Source of the DNA: Candidatus Woesearchaeota archaeon
Lineage (GTDB): Archaea > Nanobdellota > Nanobdellia > Woesearchaeales > GW2011-AR4
NCBI GenBank assembly: GCA_016184145.1
Contig: JACPDF010000027.1
Span: 1-43,345 of the forward strand
Direction: 5' to 3'
Length of the DNA: 43,345 nt
Under the pieces are notes generated by a model, which was given only the letters and a program-made list of their open reading frames with translations, had not been told where the DNA came from and made no database searches. The position numbers and the translations under genes were made by a program. Shown piece by piece: positions 10,151 to 18,677 of the stretch (positions are counted from its first letter, which is position 1; every line of letters starts with the position of its first letter).

Positions 10151-10491
10151 CAACACAGATATTATCAGAAACTCCAATAAATGCTTACCAGCTTAAGGAA
10201 GAGCTGGCAAAGATAAAAAAAAGAGACAAGGAGCTTAATTTCAGGGCGCAAAAAACAGAGGAGCATCTCGCACTGACAGCAGACCATAAAAATGCCCAAG
10301 AGCTTTTCGACAAGATCAACAAGCTCAACATACCCAGGCTAAGGGAGCAGCAAATCCACAAGATAATAGACATAATGCCAACAACGGTAAAAGACCTTAA
10401 AATAGTGCTGCAGGGCTACACAGTAAATATCAGCGCTGAAAACATGAAGAAGATTGTTGATACCATAAATAATTTTATTGGGAAGAAGTAA
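10147..10491 (+). CDS. rpoF: RNA polymerase Rpb4/RpoF subunit
   Basis: Follows L21e as in other archaea; NINKLNIPRLREQQIHKIIDIMPTTVKDLKIVLQGYTVNIS-like C-terminus. Confidence 0.85.
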   Translation: MTTQILSETPINAYQLKEELAKIKKRDKELNFRAQKTEEHLALTADHKNAQELFDKINKLNIPRLREQQIHKIIDIMPTTVKDLKIVLQGYTVNISAENMKKIVDTINNFIGKK

Positions 10492-10612
10492 GAGTTCTTA
10501 TGTTTTATTATTGATATTTATTACTGAAAATTAAAAATGTCAAAAACCACCTTCTAGGAGTATTCATAGGGGAAAATTCAAAATAATGTACTGGTTTTTG
10601 TGTGAATTGTGA

Positions 10613-10665
10613 GCGGTTCGCTCCGCTCACCGCATTTCACTGCTCGGAAAATCTAAGATTTTCCG
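10613..10665. repeat. Two adjacent intergenic hairpins
   Basis: GTGAGCGG-TTCGCT-CCGCTCAC and CGGAAAATCT-A-AGATTTTCCG. Confidence 0.75.
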
Positions 10666-10701
10666 ACATATTTATAAACAAGTAATCCAAAGTTATGTAA
10701 A

Positions 10702-11661
10702 ATGAGGGTGGGCATAGAAAAGAGGTACATAGATAGCTATAAGAATATAGCGAGAGAAGTGAACAATATAGTAAAGGGCAGCAAAAAGGCGCTTAAGAAG
10801 GAAGCGTACAGGAAAGCCCTGGAAAGCAGGAACATAAGCGTAGAGAATAAGAAGAAAAAGCTGGCGAAAGCTCTTCATGAGCTTATACTGCATACATTTT
10901 CCATAGACATAAGGAAGATAAAAAACAGCAAAAAAGCCTTGGAAAGCGTAAAAGGATATATTGCGCTGATAAGGGAAATAATACATAAGATAAAATCCCT
11001 TAATAATTACCTGGAAGAAATCTTTTTGGCAGAGCTCGGCATTGCCAGCAGGGAGCCATTGATATTAAAAGCGCTTAAGGCAAAAAAGCCGGAAAGGTTT
11101 TTGCAGTCAAAAAGAGGTCTGCCAAAGGATTACATAAGCAAGATAGAGCATACAGTTTACAAGCTGATGCAGGAAATCGTGATTTTTGACGAGAAGCTGC
11201 TTGAAGGCTATGTAATCAAGGAAGCCACTATAATTGGGAAGGAAAAGGTGGAAATAAAAGACTTGGAAAACCTGCTAAGGACAGAAAGCGAGCTTTTGGA
11301 TTTGTTAGAGGCAAAGATGCCGCCGCAATCAAAGATAAAAGCAAAGCTTTTCGGCAAGGAAATATTCAACAAATGGATTCCAATGGTTTTTGCGCTATTA
11401 GCAGGGCTTGAAGCTGAATACAGGAAAGAAGCGTTGATTTTTTTAAAAGTCAAGAAAAACACGCGCTTAAGGAATAAAATTGAAGATAAGATAAAGCATA
11501 TCGTTGACGAAAAGGAAAAAATACTTAAAATAAAAGAGCAAAGGGCATTATCAATGAAGAGCTTTGGAAAGATAAGCGATGAATACAGGAAGGTATTTCA
11601 TGAATATATTAATGCAGCAAGGAAGGTATTTCATGAATATATTAATGCAGCAAACTTATGA
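10702..11661 (+). CDS. Hypothetical Lys-rich helical protein
   Basis: Long ORF with archaeal TATA upstream, sits inside the rpoF-DUF655 block. Confidence 0.75.
   Translation: MRVGIEKRYIDSYKNIAREVNNIVKGSKKALKKEAYRKALESRNISVENKKKKLAKALHELILHTFSIDIRKIKNSKKALESVKGYIALIREIIHKIKSLNNYLEEIFLAELGIASREPLILKALKAKKPERFLQSKRGLPKDYISKIEHTVYKLMQEIVIFDEKLLEGYVIKEATIIGKEKVEIKDLENLLRTESELLDLLEAKMPPQSKIKAKLFGKEIFNKWIPMVFALLAGLEAEYRKEALIFLKVKKNTRLRNKIEDKIKHIVDEKEKILKIKEQRALSMKSFGKISDEYRKVFHEYINAARKVFHEYINAANL
11587..11652 (+). repeat. Exact 33-bp tandem duplication at the 3' end of the preceding CDS
   Basis: AGGAAGGTATTTCATGAATATATTAATGCAGCA x2, gives RKVFHEYINAA repeat. Confidence 0.95.
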
Positions 11662-11733
11662 GATGTCAGGAGTCAAAGATTCCCGAGCATAATTAAAAGC
11701 CAGCAATTGAGGTGCTGGAAATAATTACATCCA

Positions 11734-12318
11734 ATGCAGATAGTGGTTTTTGAGACAATGGAAAACGCAAAAGAAGAAAACGTAATAGTACTAGACTTTT
11801 TGCCTAATGGGTACCCTTTTGATGACAGGCCCATGTATATGAAGACCCCTATAGCTCAGGCTCTGGGAAAAGAGCATTTTGTCCTGCTGGAACTGGTGCC
11901 AAAGAAAGGCGTGCATTTGCAGCCTTTTGAGGAAGTATACATAGGCGAAGGGAAAAGGGACAAGGTGCACCATATAGTCGGAAAGCTTGCAATGTCAAAA
12001 TTAACCAGGACTGCCAAATCTGAATTGCAGTTTGCGGTGAAGGATATAGTAAAGAAAAACGAGAAAAAGTTTGTTGACTTTTTCAATAGTGCAATGCCCT
12101 TAAGCACAAGAATGCACCAGATAGAACTGCTTCCAGGAGTTGGCAAGAAGCATATGTGGGAAATAATCAATGCCCGCGATGAGAAGCCATTCGAGAGCCT
12201 TGAAGACATAAAGAAGCGCGTTAAATTGATGCCCGATCCCGAGAAAGTCGTAATTCGCAGGATTCTTCAAGAGCTTGAAGGGAATGAGAAGCACAGACTG
12301 TTTGTTGATGTTATGTAG
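11734..12318 (+). CDS. DUF655 protein
   Basis: LLPGVGKKHMWEIINARDEKPFESLEDIKKRV HhH; conserved position after L21e/RpoF. Confidence 0.85.
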   Translation: MQIVVFETMENAKEENVIVLDFLPNGYPFDDRPMYMKTPIAQALGKEHFVLLELVPKKGVHLQPFEEVYIGEGKRDKVHHIVGKLAMSKLTRTAKSELQFAVKDIVKKNEKKFVDFFNSAMPLSTRMHQIELLPGVGKKHMWEIINARDEKPFESLEDIKKRVKLMPDPEKVVIRRILQELEGNEKHRLFVDVM

Positions 12319-12369
12319 ATTGCATTCTTAAACAAAAACTTTTAATAATAACATTAATTCTGATTTAAT

Positions 12370-12993
12370 ATGGAACATTTGGGTAGGGGGAAGCAAATCT
12401 ACATAGGGAATATTAATACCTCAGAGAAAGAGATAAAGGACCTGCTGAAGGCGTGGCTGGCAATTTCGTTTGCTTTTGCAATGGTCCTCAGGTTTTCAAT
12501 GCCATTAAGCCTCTATAAAGTTTTTATAGTTTCTGCAGTTACTGTAGGCACAGGTTTTTTATTGCACGAGCTCGGCCACAAGTTTGTTGCGCAAAGGTAT
12601 GGCTGCTTTGCAGAATTTAGAAGCTTTGATCAGATGCTGCTTTTAGCAATAATAATGTCATTTTTTGGATTTGTGTTTGCAGCTCCTGGAGCTGTAATGA
12701 TAGCAGGGAGAATTGACATAAGAAAGAACGGCATAATATCCGCTGCAGGGCCTATTGTAAACTTGGTTTTGGCATTATTTTTCCTGTCAATACTATTCAT
12801 GTTTCCTGCCGGCTTATTAAAAATACTGGCTTTCTATGGATTTTTCATAAACTCATGGCTGGCCTTATTCAATATGATACCAGTATGGAATTTTGACGGA
12901 GCTAAAGTGCTTAGATGGGACAAGAAAGTTTACGGCATTATTGTCGCTGCATCATTATTGTTCCTGTTTATGCAAAATTTTATAAGCATGTGA
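12370..12993 (+). CDS. M50-like site-2 protease family membrane metalloprotease
   Basis: LLHELGHKFVAQRYG HExxH; ISAAGPIVNLVLAL; NMIPVWNFDGAKVL. Confidence 0.85.
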   Translation: MEHLGRGKQIYIGNINTSEKEIKDLLKAWLAISFAFAMVLRFSMPLSLYKVFIVSAVTVGTGFLLHELGHKFVAQRYGCFAEFRSFDQMLLLAIIMSFFGFVFAAPGAVMIAGRIDIRKNGIISAAGPIVNLVLALFFLSILFMFPAGLLKILAFYGFFINSWLALFNMIPVWNFDGAKVLRWDKKVYGIIVAASLLFLFMQNFISM

Positions 12994-13022
12994 GCAAATA
13001 AATTATAAAAAAAGAGGTCACT

Positions 13023-13985
13023 ATGGCGAAGCCAGAGCTGGATATTAAAAAGGCACTGATTATCTCAGCAGCCATTATTCTGGTTGTTATTGGCAGCATT
13101 GTTTTCTACTATAACTACAGGCTCAGAGCCCTGAATGAGGACTTTAACATAAAGCTTCTCCTTATGAACAAGGAAATTTTGACAAACATTAATAATGTCC
13201 AGCAGGACCTTGGTGCAGAGATATCATCATTGAGAAACAACCTGACACTTAAAATAGATTTCATTGACACAAGCCTTACCAGCTTCCGCAAAGAAAATGA
13301 GCAAGAGATCACTACATTAAACTCCCTTATAGACGAAATAGAAAAACAGAGCGACATAAAGCTCAAAGAGCTTAAGGAAGAGATCAGCACGATACAGGTA
13401 GAGAGCAGTGACTTTTCCGCAATAATTGATGATGTTGTCAAATCTGTCGTTAGTGTGGGGACAAACCAGGGCCAGGGAAGCGGCGCAATAATTGACGACA
13501 GGGGCTTTATAGCCACGAATTACCATGTCGTTGAGGAAGCGAGCACCATAAGAGTACTTACTTATGACGGAAACGTGTATGATGCTGCCTTGATAGGGTA
13601 TGATGACGTTGCTGATGTTGCGGTAATAAAAGTAAATGCGGAACTTCAAAGCTTAAAGTTTGGCGACTCAGATGATGTAAAAGCAGGGGAGAGGGTCATA
13701 GCGCTTGGAAATCCTGCAGGCTTGTCATTTACCGTCACAGAGGGTATTGTAAGCGCTGTCCACAGGACAGGGCCCAACGGGCTTAACATATATATACAGA
13801 CAGACGTTCCTATAAACCCCGGAAACTCAGGAGGGCCGCTAGTAGACGCAAACTCAAGAATCATAGGGCTTAATAATTTCAAAATAGGGGGCTTTGAAGG
13901 CCTGGGCTTTGCAGTAGAGTCAAACGCAGTAAAGCAAGTGACAGATGACATAATAAGCCAGTATTTAAGCCAGGCGCAGCAATAA
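13023..13985 (+). CDS. Membrane-anchored trypsin-like serine protease (HtrA/DegP-like without PDZ)
   Basis: NYHVVEEAS, DVADVAVIKV, NPGNSGGPLVD catalytic triad; N-terminal TM and coiled coil. Confidence 0.9.
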   Translation: MAKPELDIKKALIISAAIILVVIGSIVFYYNYRLRALNEDFNIKLLLMNKEILTNINNVQQDLGAEISSLRNNLTLKIDFIDTSLTSFRKENEQEITTLNSLIDEIEKQSDIKLKELKEEISTIQVESSDFSAIIDDVVKSVVSVGTNQGQGSGAIIDDRGFIATNYHVVEEASTIRVLTYDGNVYDAALIGYDDVADVAVIKVNAELQSLKFGDSDDVKAGERVIALGNPAGLSFTVTEGIVSAVHRTGPNGLNIYIQTDVPINPGNSGGPLVDANSRIIGLNNFKIGGFEGLGFAVESNAVKQVTDDIISQYLSQAQQ

Positions 13986-14024
13986 AGGCAAAGTTTAAAA
14001 AGTACTTTTTGCATTAAGCATAAA

Positions 14025-14633
14025 ATGGCAAAGCATAAAATGGCAAAAAAAAGAGGCAAGGCAAAAGTTAAATCCAGGAAAAGCACTGCGCCAAAAAAGC
14101 CTGTTGATGAAAAAACAGATGTTTCTTATAGCCAAAAAGCTCAGGAGGCGGAGAATGATGATTTAAACAGGGAGCTGGAATCCCTGGAAGAATTAAGGTC
14201 GCAAAAGCCGGTGCAGAAAGAGGAGCAAGAGGAAAAGCCAAGGCCTGCAAAAAAATTTTTCCATTATGAGCCTCAGGGCAGCGTACCTTCCTGGTTCTAT
14301 ATAGGCTCTGTTTTTGCAGCGTATCTTTTTACAGTATACATATCAATTTTCGCAACCATCCATTTTGGAAGCATAGAATATATGAACATAACGGTTGTTT
14401 TTCTTTTCATATCATTAGTTTCATTTTTCCTCGTCTCAGCGGCGTATCTTATTTTTGAAAAAAAGAGCATACATTCTGCCGCTCCCATACTGTTTTTCGC
14501 AGGAATAACCTCGATAATGATTTATGCATTCAAGGCAACTGACACATCAAACCTTGTAAGATACTCCATCATATACGCCATAGTTGTTGCCGCAATATCT
14601 ATATATGTTCTTGCAGTAAGGAGAAAATCATGA
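14025..14633 (+). CDS. Hypothetical membrane protein with charged N-terminus
   Basis: Basic/acidic N-terminus then about 4 hydrophobic segments. Confidence 0.65.
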   Translation: MAKHKMAKKRGKAKVKSRKSTAPKKPVDEKTDVSYSQKAQEAENDDLNRELESLEELRSQKPVQKEEQEEKPRPAKKFFHYEPQGSVPSWFYIGSVFAAYLFTVYISIFATIHFGSIEYMNITVVFLFISLVSFFLVSAAYLIFEKKSIHSAAPILFFAGITSIMIYAFKATDTSNLVRYSIIYAIVVAAISIYVLAVRRKS

Positions 14634-14788
14634 AACTCTCCGGGAGAAAAACAATTTTCATTCTTTTGGCTGCACTGGGAATGATTGTTTCATTGTATTT
14701 TTTGATTATGAAGGAGTGGTTTTTGCTTGGCATTGGGCTTGTTTTTTCTTTTGTTGCTGCTTACAATATAACATGCGGGGACAAATAA
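14630..14788 (+). CDS. 52-aa membrane micro-protein
   Basis: MKLSGRKTIFILLAALGMIVSLYFLIMKEWFLLGIGLVFSFVAAYNITCGDK; ATGA overlap with upstream stop; absent from the ORF track. Confidence 0.6.
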   Translation: MKLSGRKTIFILLAALGMIVSLYFLIMKEWFLLGIGLVFSFVAAYNITCGDK

Positions 14789-14830
14789 GAAAAAGATTTA
14801 AAATTATGGTTCGATTTCAGATTTCTTATT

Positions 14831-14932
14831 GGGGCTGTAGTGTAGCTTGGTCGATGCAGTTTCGTGCTGCGCGGAGCAATATCACCCGAGGTTCGGGGCC
14901 TCGTAACCTGAGTTCGAATCTCAGCAGCCCCA
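14831..14932 (+). tRNA. tRNA-Pro(CGG) with about 29-nt insertion (probable intron) in the D-loop
   Basis: Acceptor GGGGCTG/CAGCCCC; D stem GTG/CAC; anticodon arm CGAGG-TTCGGGG-CCTCG; T arm CTGAG-TTCGAAT-CTCAG; extra sequence near 14852-14880. Confidence 0.8.
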
Positions 14933-14940
14933 TTTATAAC

Positions 14941-15048
14941 AAGCTTTGCCCGAATAGTGCCACTTGCCCGATAAGTGTTAATTCTGCCCGAAAAGTCAAG
15001 AGCCTGCCCGAATAGTATGACTTTTCGGGGACTTATCGGGCAAAGCTT
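14941..15048. repeat. Nested, mutually exclusive inverted repeats with four GCCCGAWWAGT-like units
   Basis: AAGCTTTGCCCG 14941-14952/15037-15048; TGCCCGATAAGT 14965-14976/15031-15042; CCCGAAAAGTCA 14987-14998/15018-15029; fourth unit 15005-15016. Confidence 0.85.
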
Positions 15049-15095
15049 TTATAACAAAAAGCTTTAAATACAAAAGGGCTTTCTGGGTTTTTACA

Positions 15096-15140
15096 ATGGC
15101 ACGAGTTGATTGTCGTCCTAATCGGCAACGATTTTTCTAG
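15096..15140 (+). CDS. Possible 14-codon leader ORF (MARVDCRPNRQRFF)
   Basis: ATG about 26 nt after TATA-like CTTTAAATAC; stop TAG just before the kinase-like ORF. Confidence 0.3.
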   Translation: MARVDCRPNRQRFF

Positions 15141-15146
15141 ATATGT

Positions 15147-16010
15147 TTGCAATATAATATCGAAAAATTCCGGCAAGGGTGGGCTATAGTGGGAAAGCTA
15201 CAAGTTGTAAAAATAGGAAGTGAATGTGCAATTTCTAACAGGGTGGAATATGGCAGGATAACAGATGTCTGCTATAGTATAACTAGAATGAAGTATGAAG
15301 AGGAAGTAGACACTATCGTGGTTGCTTCAGGGGCAATAAGGTTCGGTCTCTTGGATGAAATTAAGAAAGGATTAAGGTCTCCTGAGGAGCTGAAAAATCG
15401 GCCGCTTGATGCCAAAGAGCTGCAAAGCCTTGCAAGGCTAGGGCAGACGCATTTGATGAATTTTTACGCGGAATGCTTTCAGAGGGCTAATGACCGATAT
15501 ATGGTTGATTTTAACAGGCCTAATAGCATTGCTATCGCCCCCACTCAAGTTTTAGCTACATACCACAATCTTGAGTTGAAAGATGAGAAGCCAAATACAA
15601 TGGAAGGTATACTCAGGGATGCAAGAGAAAGATACAGGGTTCCATTGTTTAATTATAATGACGGGGTAGATTGTTCAGAGGTAATAAGAGACAATGACAA
15701 GCCAGCAGCAGAGATTGCTGTCGCGGTCAATGCAGACTGGCTGATTATGCTGGGCGTAGTTGGTGGACTCTTAGACGCTGATGGAAAGGTAATCCCTGAA
15801 ATTAGGGAAATAACTGCAGACATTGAGGTATTGTGTGAAAAAACTAGTTCTAATGGGACCGGCGGACCAAAAGCAAGGCTTGAAGCTGCGAGAATCCTGA
15901 GAGCAAGCCCAAAACTAATTCCTCTTTATTGGAGTAGTATAGACAAAGGGCTGGAAGGCGCATTGAATGGCGAAGGAACGGTATTCGTTCCTTTAAACAC
16001 AAATATTTAA
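15147..16010 (+). CDS. Divergent glutamate 5-kinase-like amino acid kinase
   Basis: VVKIGSE, VVASGAIRFGL, NYNDGVDCSEVIRDNDKPAAEIAVAVNADWLIMLGVVGGLLD, GTGGPKARLEAARI; start uncertain (TTG 15147 or GTG 15189). Confidence 0.65.
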   Translation: MQYNIEKFRQGWAIVGKLQVVKIGSECAISNRVEYGRITDVCYSITRMKYEEEVDTIVVASGAIRFGLLDEIKKGLRSPEELKNRPLDAKELQSLARLGQTHLMNFYAECFQRANDRYMVDFNRPNSIAIAPTQVLATYHNLELKDEKPNTMEGILRDARERYRVPLFNYNDGVDCSEVIRDNDKPAAEIAVAVNADWLIMLGVVGGLLDADGKVIPEIREITADIEVLCEKTSSNGTGGPKARLEAARILRASPKLIPLYWSSIDKGLEGALNGEGTVFVPLNTNI

Positions 16011-16035
16011 ATACAAAATGATAAGATAAATTGCA

Positions 16036-17472
16036 ATGCCAAAACAAGAAGAAAAACTAGGGGTAAAGGTAAAGAAATCAGATGATTTTTCTGAGTGGTA
16101 CAACGAGGTCGTTATCAAAGCTGAATTAGCAGAGCATTCTCCCATCAAGGGCTTCATGGTGATAAAGCCTCGCGGTTATAGTATATGGGAAAAAATCCAG
16201 GCGTACCTTGATAAAAACATCAAGAAGCTTGGAGTGAGGAATGCATACTTTCCCCTGCTTATACCTGAAAAATTCTTCAAGAAAGAGGCGGAGCATGCCA
16301 AAGGCTTTGCTCCTGAGTTGGCATGGGTGGTAGAAAAAGAGGAAGGGGAAAGGTATGCAATAAGGCCAACTTCCGAGACAATAATGTATGATTCCTATTC
16401 AAAGTGGATAAGGAGCTGGAGGGATTTGCCTTTAAGGGTTAACCAGTGGTGCAATGTCTTGAGGTGGGAAGTCAAGCAGACAAAATTATTTTTGAGAACT
16501 CGCGAGTTCTTGTGGCAGGAAGGGCATTGCGTCTATGAGACAGAAGAGGAATGCGAGAAAGAGGCAAGGCTTTACCTTAATGAGTACAAAAAAGTTTGCG
16601 AGGAATTGCTGGCAATACCTGTGATTGAAGGGGAGAAGACAGACAAGGAAAGGTTTGCAGGGGCAAAAAGGACTTATACACTGGAAGCCTTAATGCCTGA
16701 CGGCAAAGCGCTGCAGATGGGCACTTCCCATAACCTCGGCCAGAACTTTGCAAAGGCATTTAACATAAGGTTTTTGGGCAGGGACGAACACATTAAGATA
16801 CCGTGGCAGAATTCCTGGGGCGTCTCGACAAGGATGATAGGAGCGATGGTAATGACTCATTCTGACGACAAAGGCCTTGTATTGCCGCCAAAAGTCGCTC
16901 CTACCCAAATTATAATAGTCCCTATCTACAGCAATGAAAACAAGGAAAAAATATTGAAAAAAGCTGAAGAAATAAAAAGCAAGCTGAAAAATTATGAAGT
17001 TGAATTAGACGACAGGGACGGCTATTCCCCTGGATGGAAGTTCAACGAGTGGGAGCTGAAAGGCGTTCCTTTAAGGATAGAAATAGGCCCTAAAGACATC
17101 GAGAAAAGGCAGGTTGTTTTGGCAAGGCGGGATGCTAACGAAAAAGAGGCAGTTCCAGTATCCCAAGTGGATAAAAAAGTGAAAGAGGCCTTGGAGCACA
17201 TCCAGAACAATCTATTCGAGAAGGCAAAGAAATTCCTGAAAGAAAATCTTGTTTTTGCGGAAAGCTGGAAAGACTTTGTAAAGCATCTTAAGGACAGGAA
17301 GCTTGTCAATGCCCCTTTCTGCGGCGGGGTGGAATGCGAGGATTACATAAAAGACAAGACCAATGGCGCAACTTCCCGCTTAATCCCCTTTGGCCAGCCA
17401 AAAACTCTTGGAAAATGCGTGCATTGCGGCAAAGAAGCGAAGTTTATGGTCATATTTGGGAAGGCTTATTAA
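16036..17472 (+). CDS. proS: Prolyl-tRNA synthetase, archaeal/eukaryal type
   Basis: SPIKGFMVIKPRGYSIWEKIQ; RPTSETIMYDSYSKWIRSWRDLPLRVNQWCNVLRWE; C-terminal Cys motifs. Confidence 0.96.
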   Translation: MPKQEEKLGVKVKKSDDFSEWYNEVVIKAELAEHSPIKGFMVIKPRGYSIWEKIQAYLDKNIKKLGVRNAYFPLLIPEKFFKKEAEHAKGFAPELAWVVEKEEGERYAIRPTSETIMYDSYSKWIRSWRDLPLRVNQWCNVLRWEVKQTKLFLRTREFLWQEGHCVYETEEECEKEARLYLNEYKKVCEELLAIPVIEGEKTDKERFAGAKRTYTLEALMPDGKALQMGTSHNLGQNFAKAFNIRFLGRDEHIKIPWQNSWGVSTRMIGAMVMTHSDDKGLVLPPKVAPTQIIIVPIYSNENKEKILKKAEEIKSKLKNYEVELDDRDGYSPGWKFNEWELKGVPLRIEIGPKDIEKRQVVLARRDANEKEAVPVSQVDKKVKEALEHIQNNLFEKAKKFLKENLVFAESWKDFVKHLKDRKLVNAPFCGGVECEDYIKDKTNGATSRLIPFGQPKTLGKCVHCGKEAKFMVIFGKAY

Positions 17473-17694
17473 ATCCAATTTGCACCTTTTCCGCTCCAAT
17501 ACTTATTACAATTCTATTTTACAATAGAAAAAGACCAATAAATTTTGGGATTTGATATTTATTTGATGCTTCACACAATAGTGAGTGCTCGTCGGTGCTG
17601 TCCTGTCACATCGGCCTCCTCGCCTATTTATTATTACCATTATTCGATAGTAAATTAAGAAAGTTTTATAAACAAAATTGATTTCACTTTATTA

Positions 17695-18195
17695 ATGAAT
17701 GTGCTTCAATGTGTGCTATGGGGATTTACCCCTGAAGAAGTTATCTCTAACGATTTAATTGAATTTGTAGAGCGCGAGTTTAGAAAAAAAGAAACTCTTA
17801 GGATAAAATCAGTACCAGAAAAAACAGACCCTGCAAAAATAACTTCTGCAGTAATAGGGTATTATTCCCCTTATGGTATAGTTTACATTTCAAATCCAGA
17901 AAGATTAAATTCTGTTAGGTCTGGAGGACTGAGTGGGATAGATTTTGACAATAAACGTATTGTTTTCAGTCCAAACGATGGGGCTTTTTATGATCAGAGA
18001 GACGCCGTTGTTTATGTAACTAATTTTAATACTTATGTTAGGGATGGATACATGGAAGTTTTGATGGAATTCCAAAAAAGAGGGTTTAAATTTTATGAAT
18101 TCGCTCCAAGAGGAATTGGAGATGGACTGATTAGGTATAAATCTCCCCAGCAAATACCTTTCGGTAATCAAATTTCACTTGATAAATTGGTATAA
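17695..18195 (+). CDS. Hypothetical protein
   Basis: 166-aa ORF, TATA-like GTTTTATAAAC upstream. Confidence 0.65.
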   Translation: MNVLQCVLWGFTPEEVISNDLIEFVEREFRKKETLRIKSVPEKTDPAKITSAVIGYYSPYGIVYISNPERLNSVRSGGLSGIDFDNKRIVFSPNDGAFYDQRDAVVYVTNFNTYVRDGYMEVLMEFQKRGFKFYEFAPRGIGDGLIRYKSPQQIPFGNQISLDKLV

Positions 18196-18335
18196 TACCT
18201 TTGGTGTTACTACTTTTGTTCTCAAATCCCAAAATCACTTTACCCCAATGTGGGCATTATCTTTTTTATTCATGGAGCCGCTATTTGCTGGATATACGGC
18301 AAAATCAAATCTAGACGAATTTCTCATCGTTTCCA

Positions 18336-18575
18336 TTATTCCTCTATAATCTTGGAAATTTCCGCAATTTTTTCTGGGTTTAGGCTAACTTGCAAACCAT
18401 AAGAAGTCTGTTTTTGCAAAATGAATCCTTCTTTAACCAGTTCCTTAACTGCATTTTTTGCCTCTCCAACTGCATGTTTTGGCAGTCCTTTGGTTAAATG
18501 CTCTATGGCTGTATGCTTTCCTCCAATAATCCTAAGTCTAAACATCTTCCTCAGAATAATCTTTTTGAAATTCAT
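18336..18575 (-). CDS. Small winged-helix-like archaeal protein
   Basis: 79 aa; AKNAVKELVKEGFILQKQTSYGLQVSLNPEKIAEI resembles wHTH recognition/wing segment. Confidence 0.6.
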   Translation of the reverse strand: MNFKKIILRKMFRLRIIGGKHTAIEHLTKGLPKHAVGEAKNAVKELVKEGFILQKQTSYGLQVSLNPEKIAEISKIIEE

Positions 18576-18612
18576 ATTCCTTCAAAAATCACAGCATCTA
18601 TATATAGCTTCA

Positions 18613-18626
18613 TTCATTATAATGAA
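18613..18626. promoter_or_regulatory. 14-bp perfect palindrome between two divergent wHTH genes
   Basis: TTCATTATAATGAA. Confidence 0.4.
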
Positions 18627-18677
18627 CATTCAAATATGGAAAAATATATAAACAAGCTCATCTAATAATACATTACA

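Noticed and set aside
14831-14932. Alternative reading as tRNA-Arg(TCG) with long variable arm (TGCAG-TTTCGTG-CTGCG)
   Set aside because: Would put U at position 37, give a 36-nt variable region and ignore the perfect CGAGG/CCTCG Pro anticodon arm and GTG/CAC D stem.
14941-15048. A proven archaeal T-box
   Set aside because: Only 6-nt complementarity to the anticodon loop, and a promoter-like TATA lies downstream of the repeats; kept only as a speculative part of the finding.
17641-17656. TATTCGATAGTAAATT as another copy of the PepSY-cluster operator
   Set aside because: Only the first half matches the TATTCKATRATTGWAC consensus.
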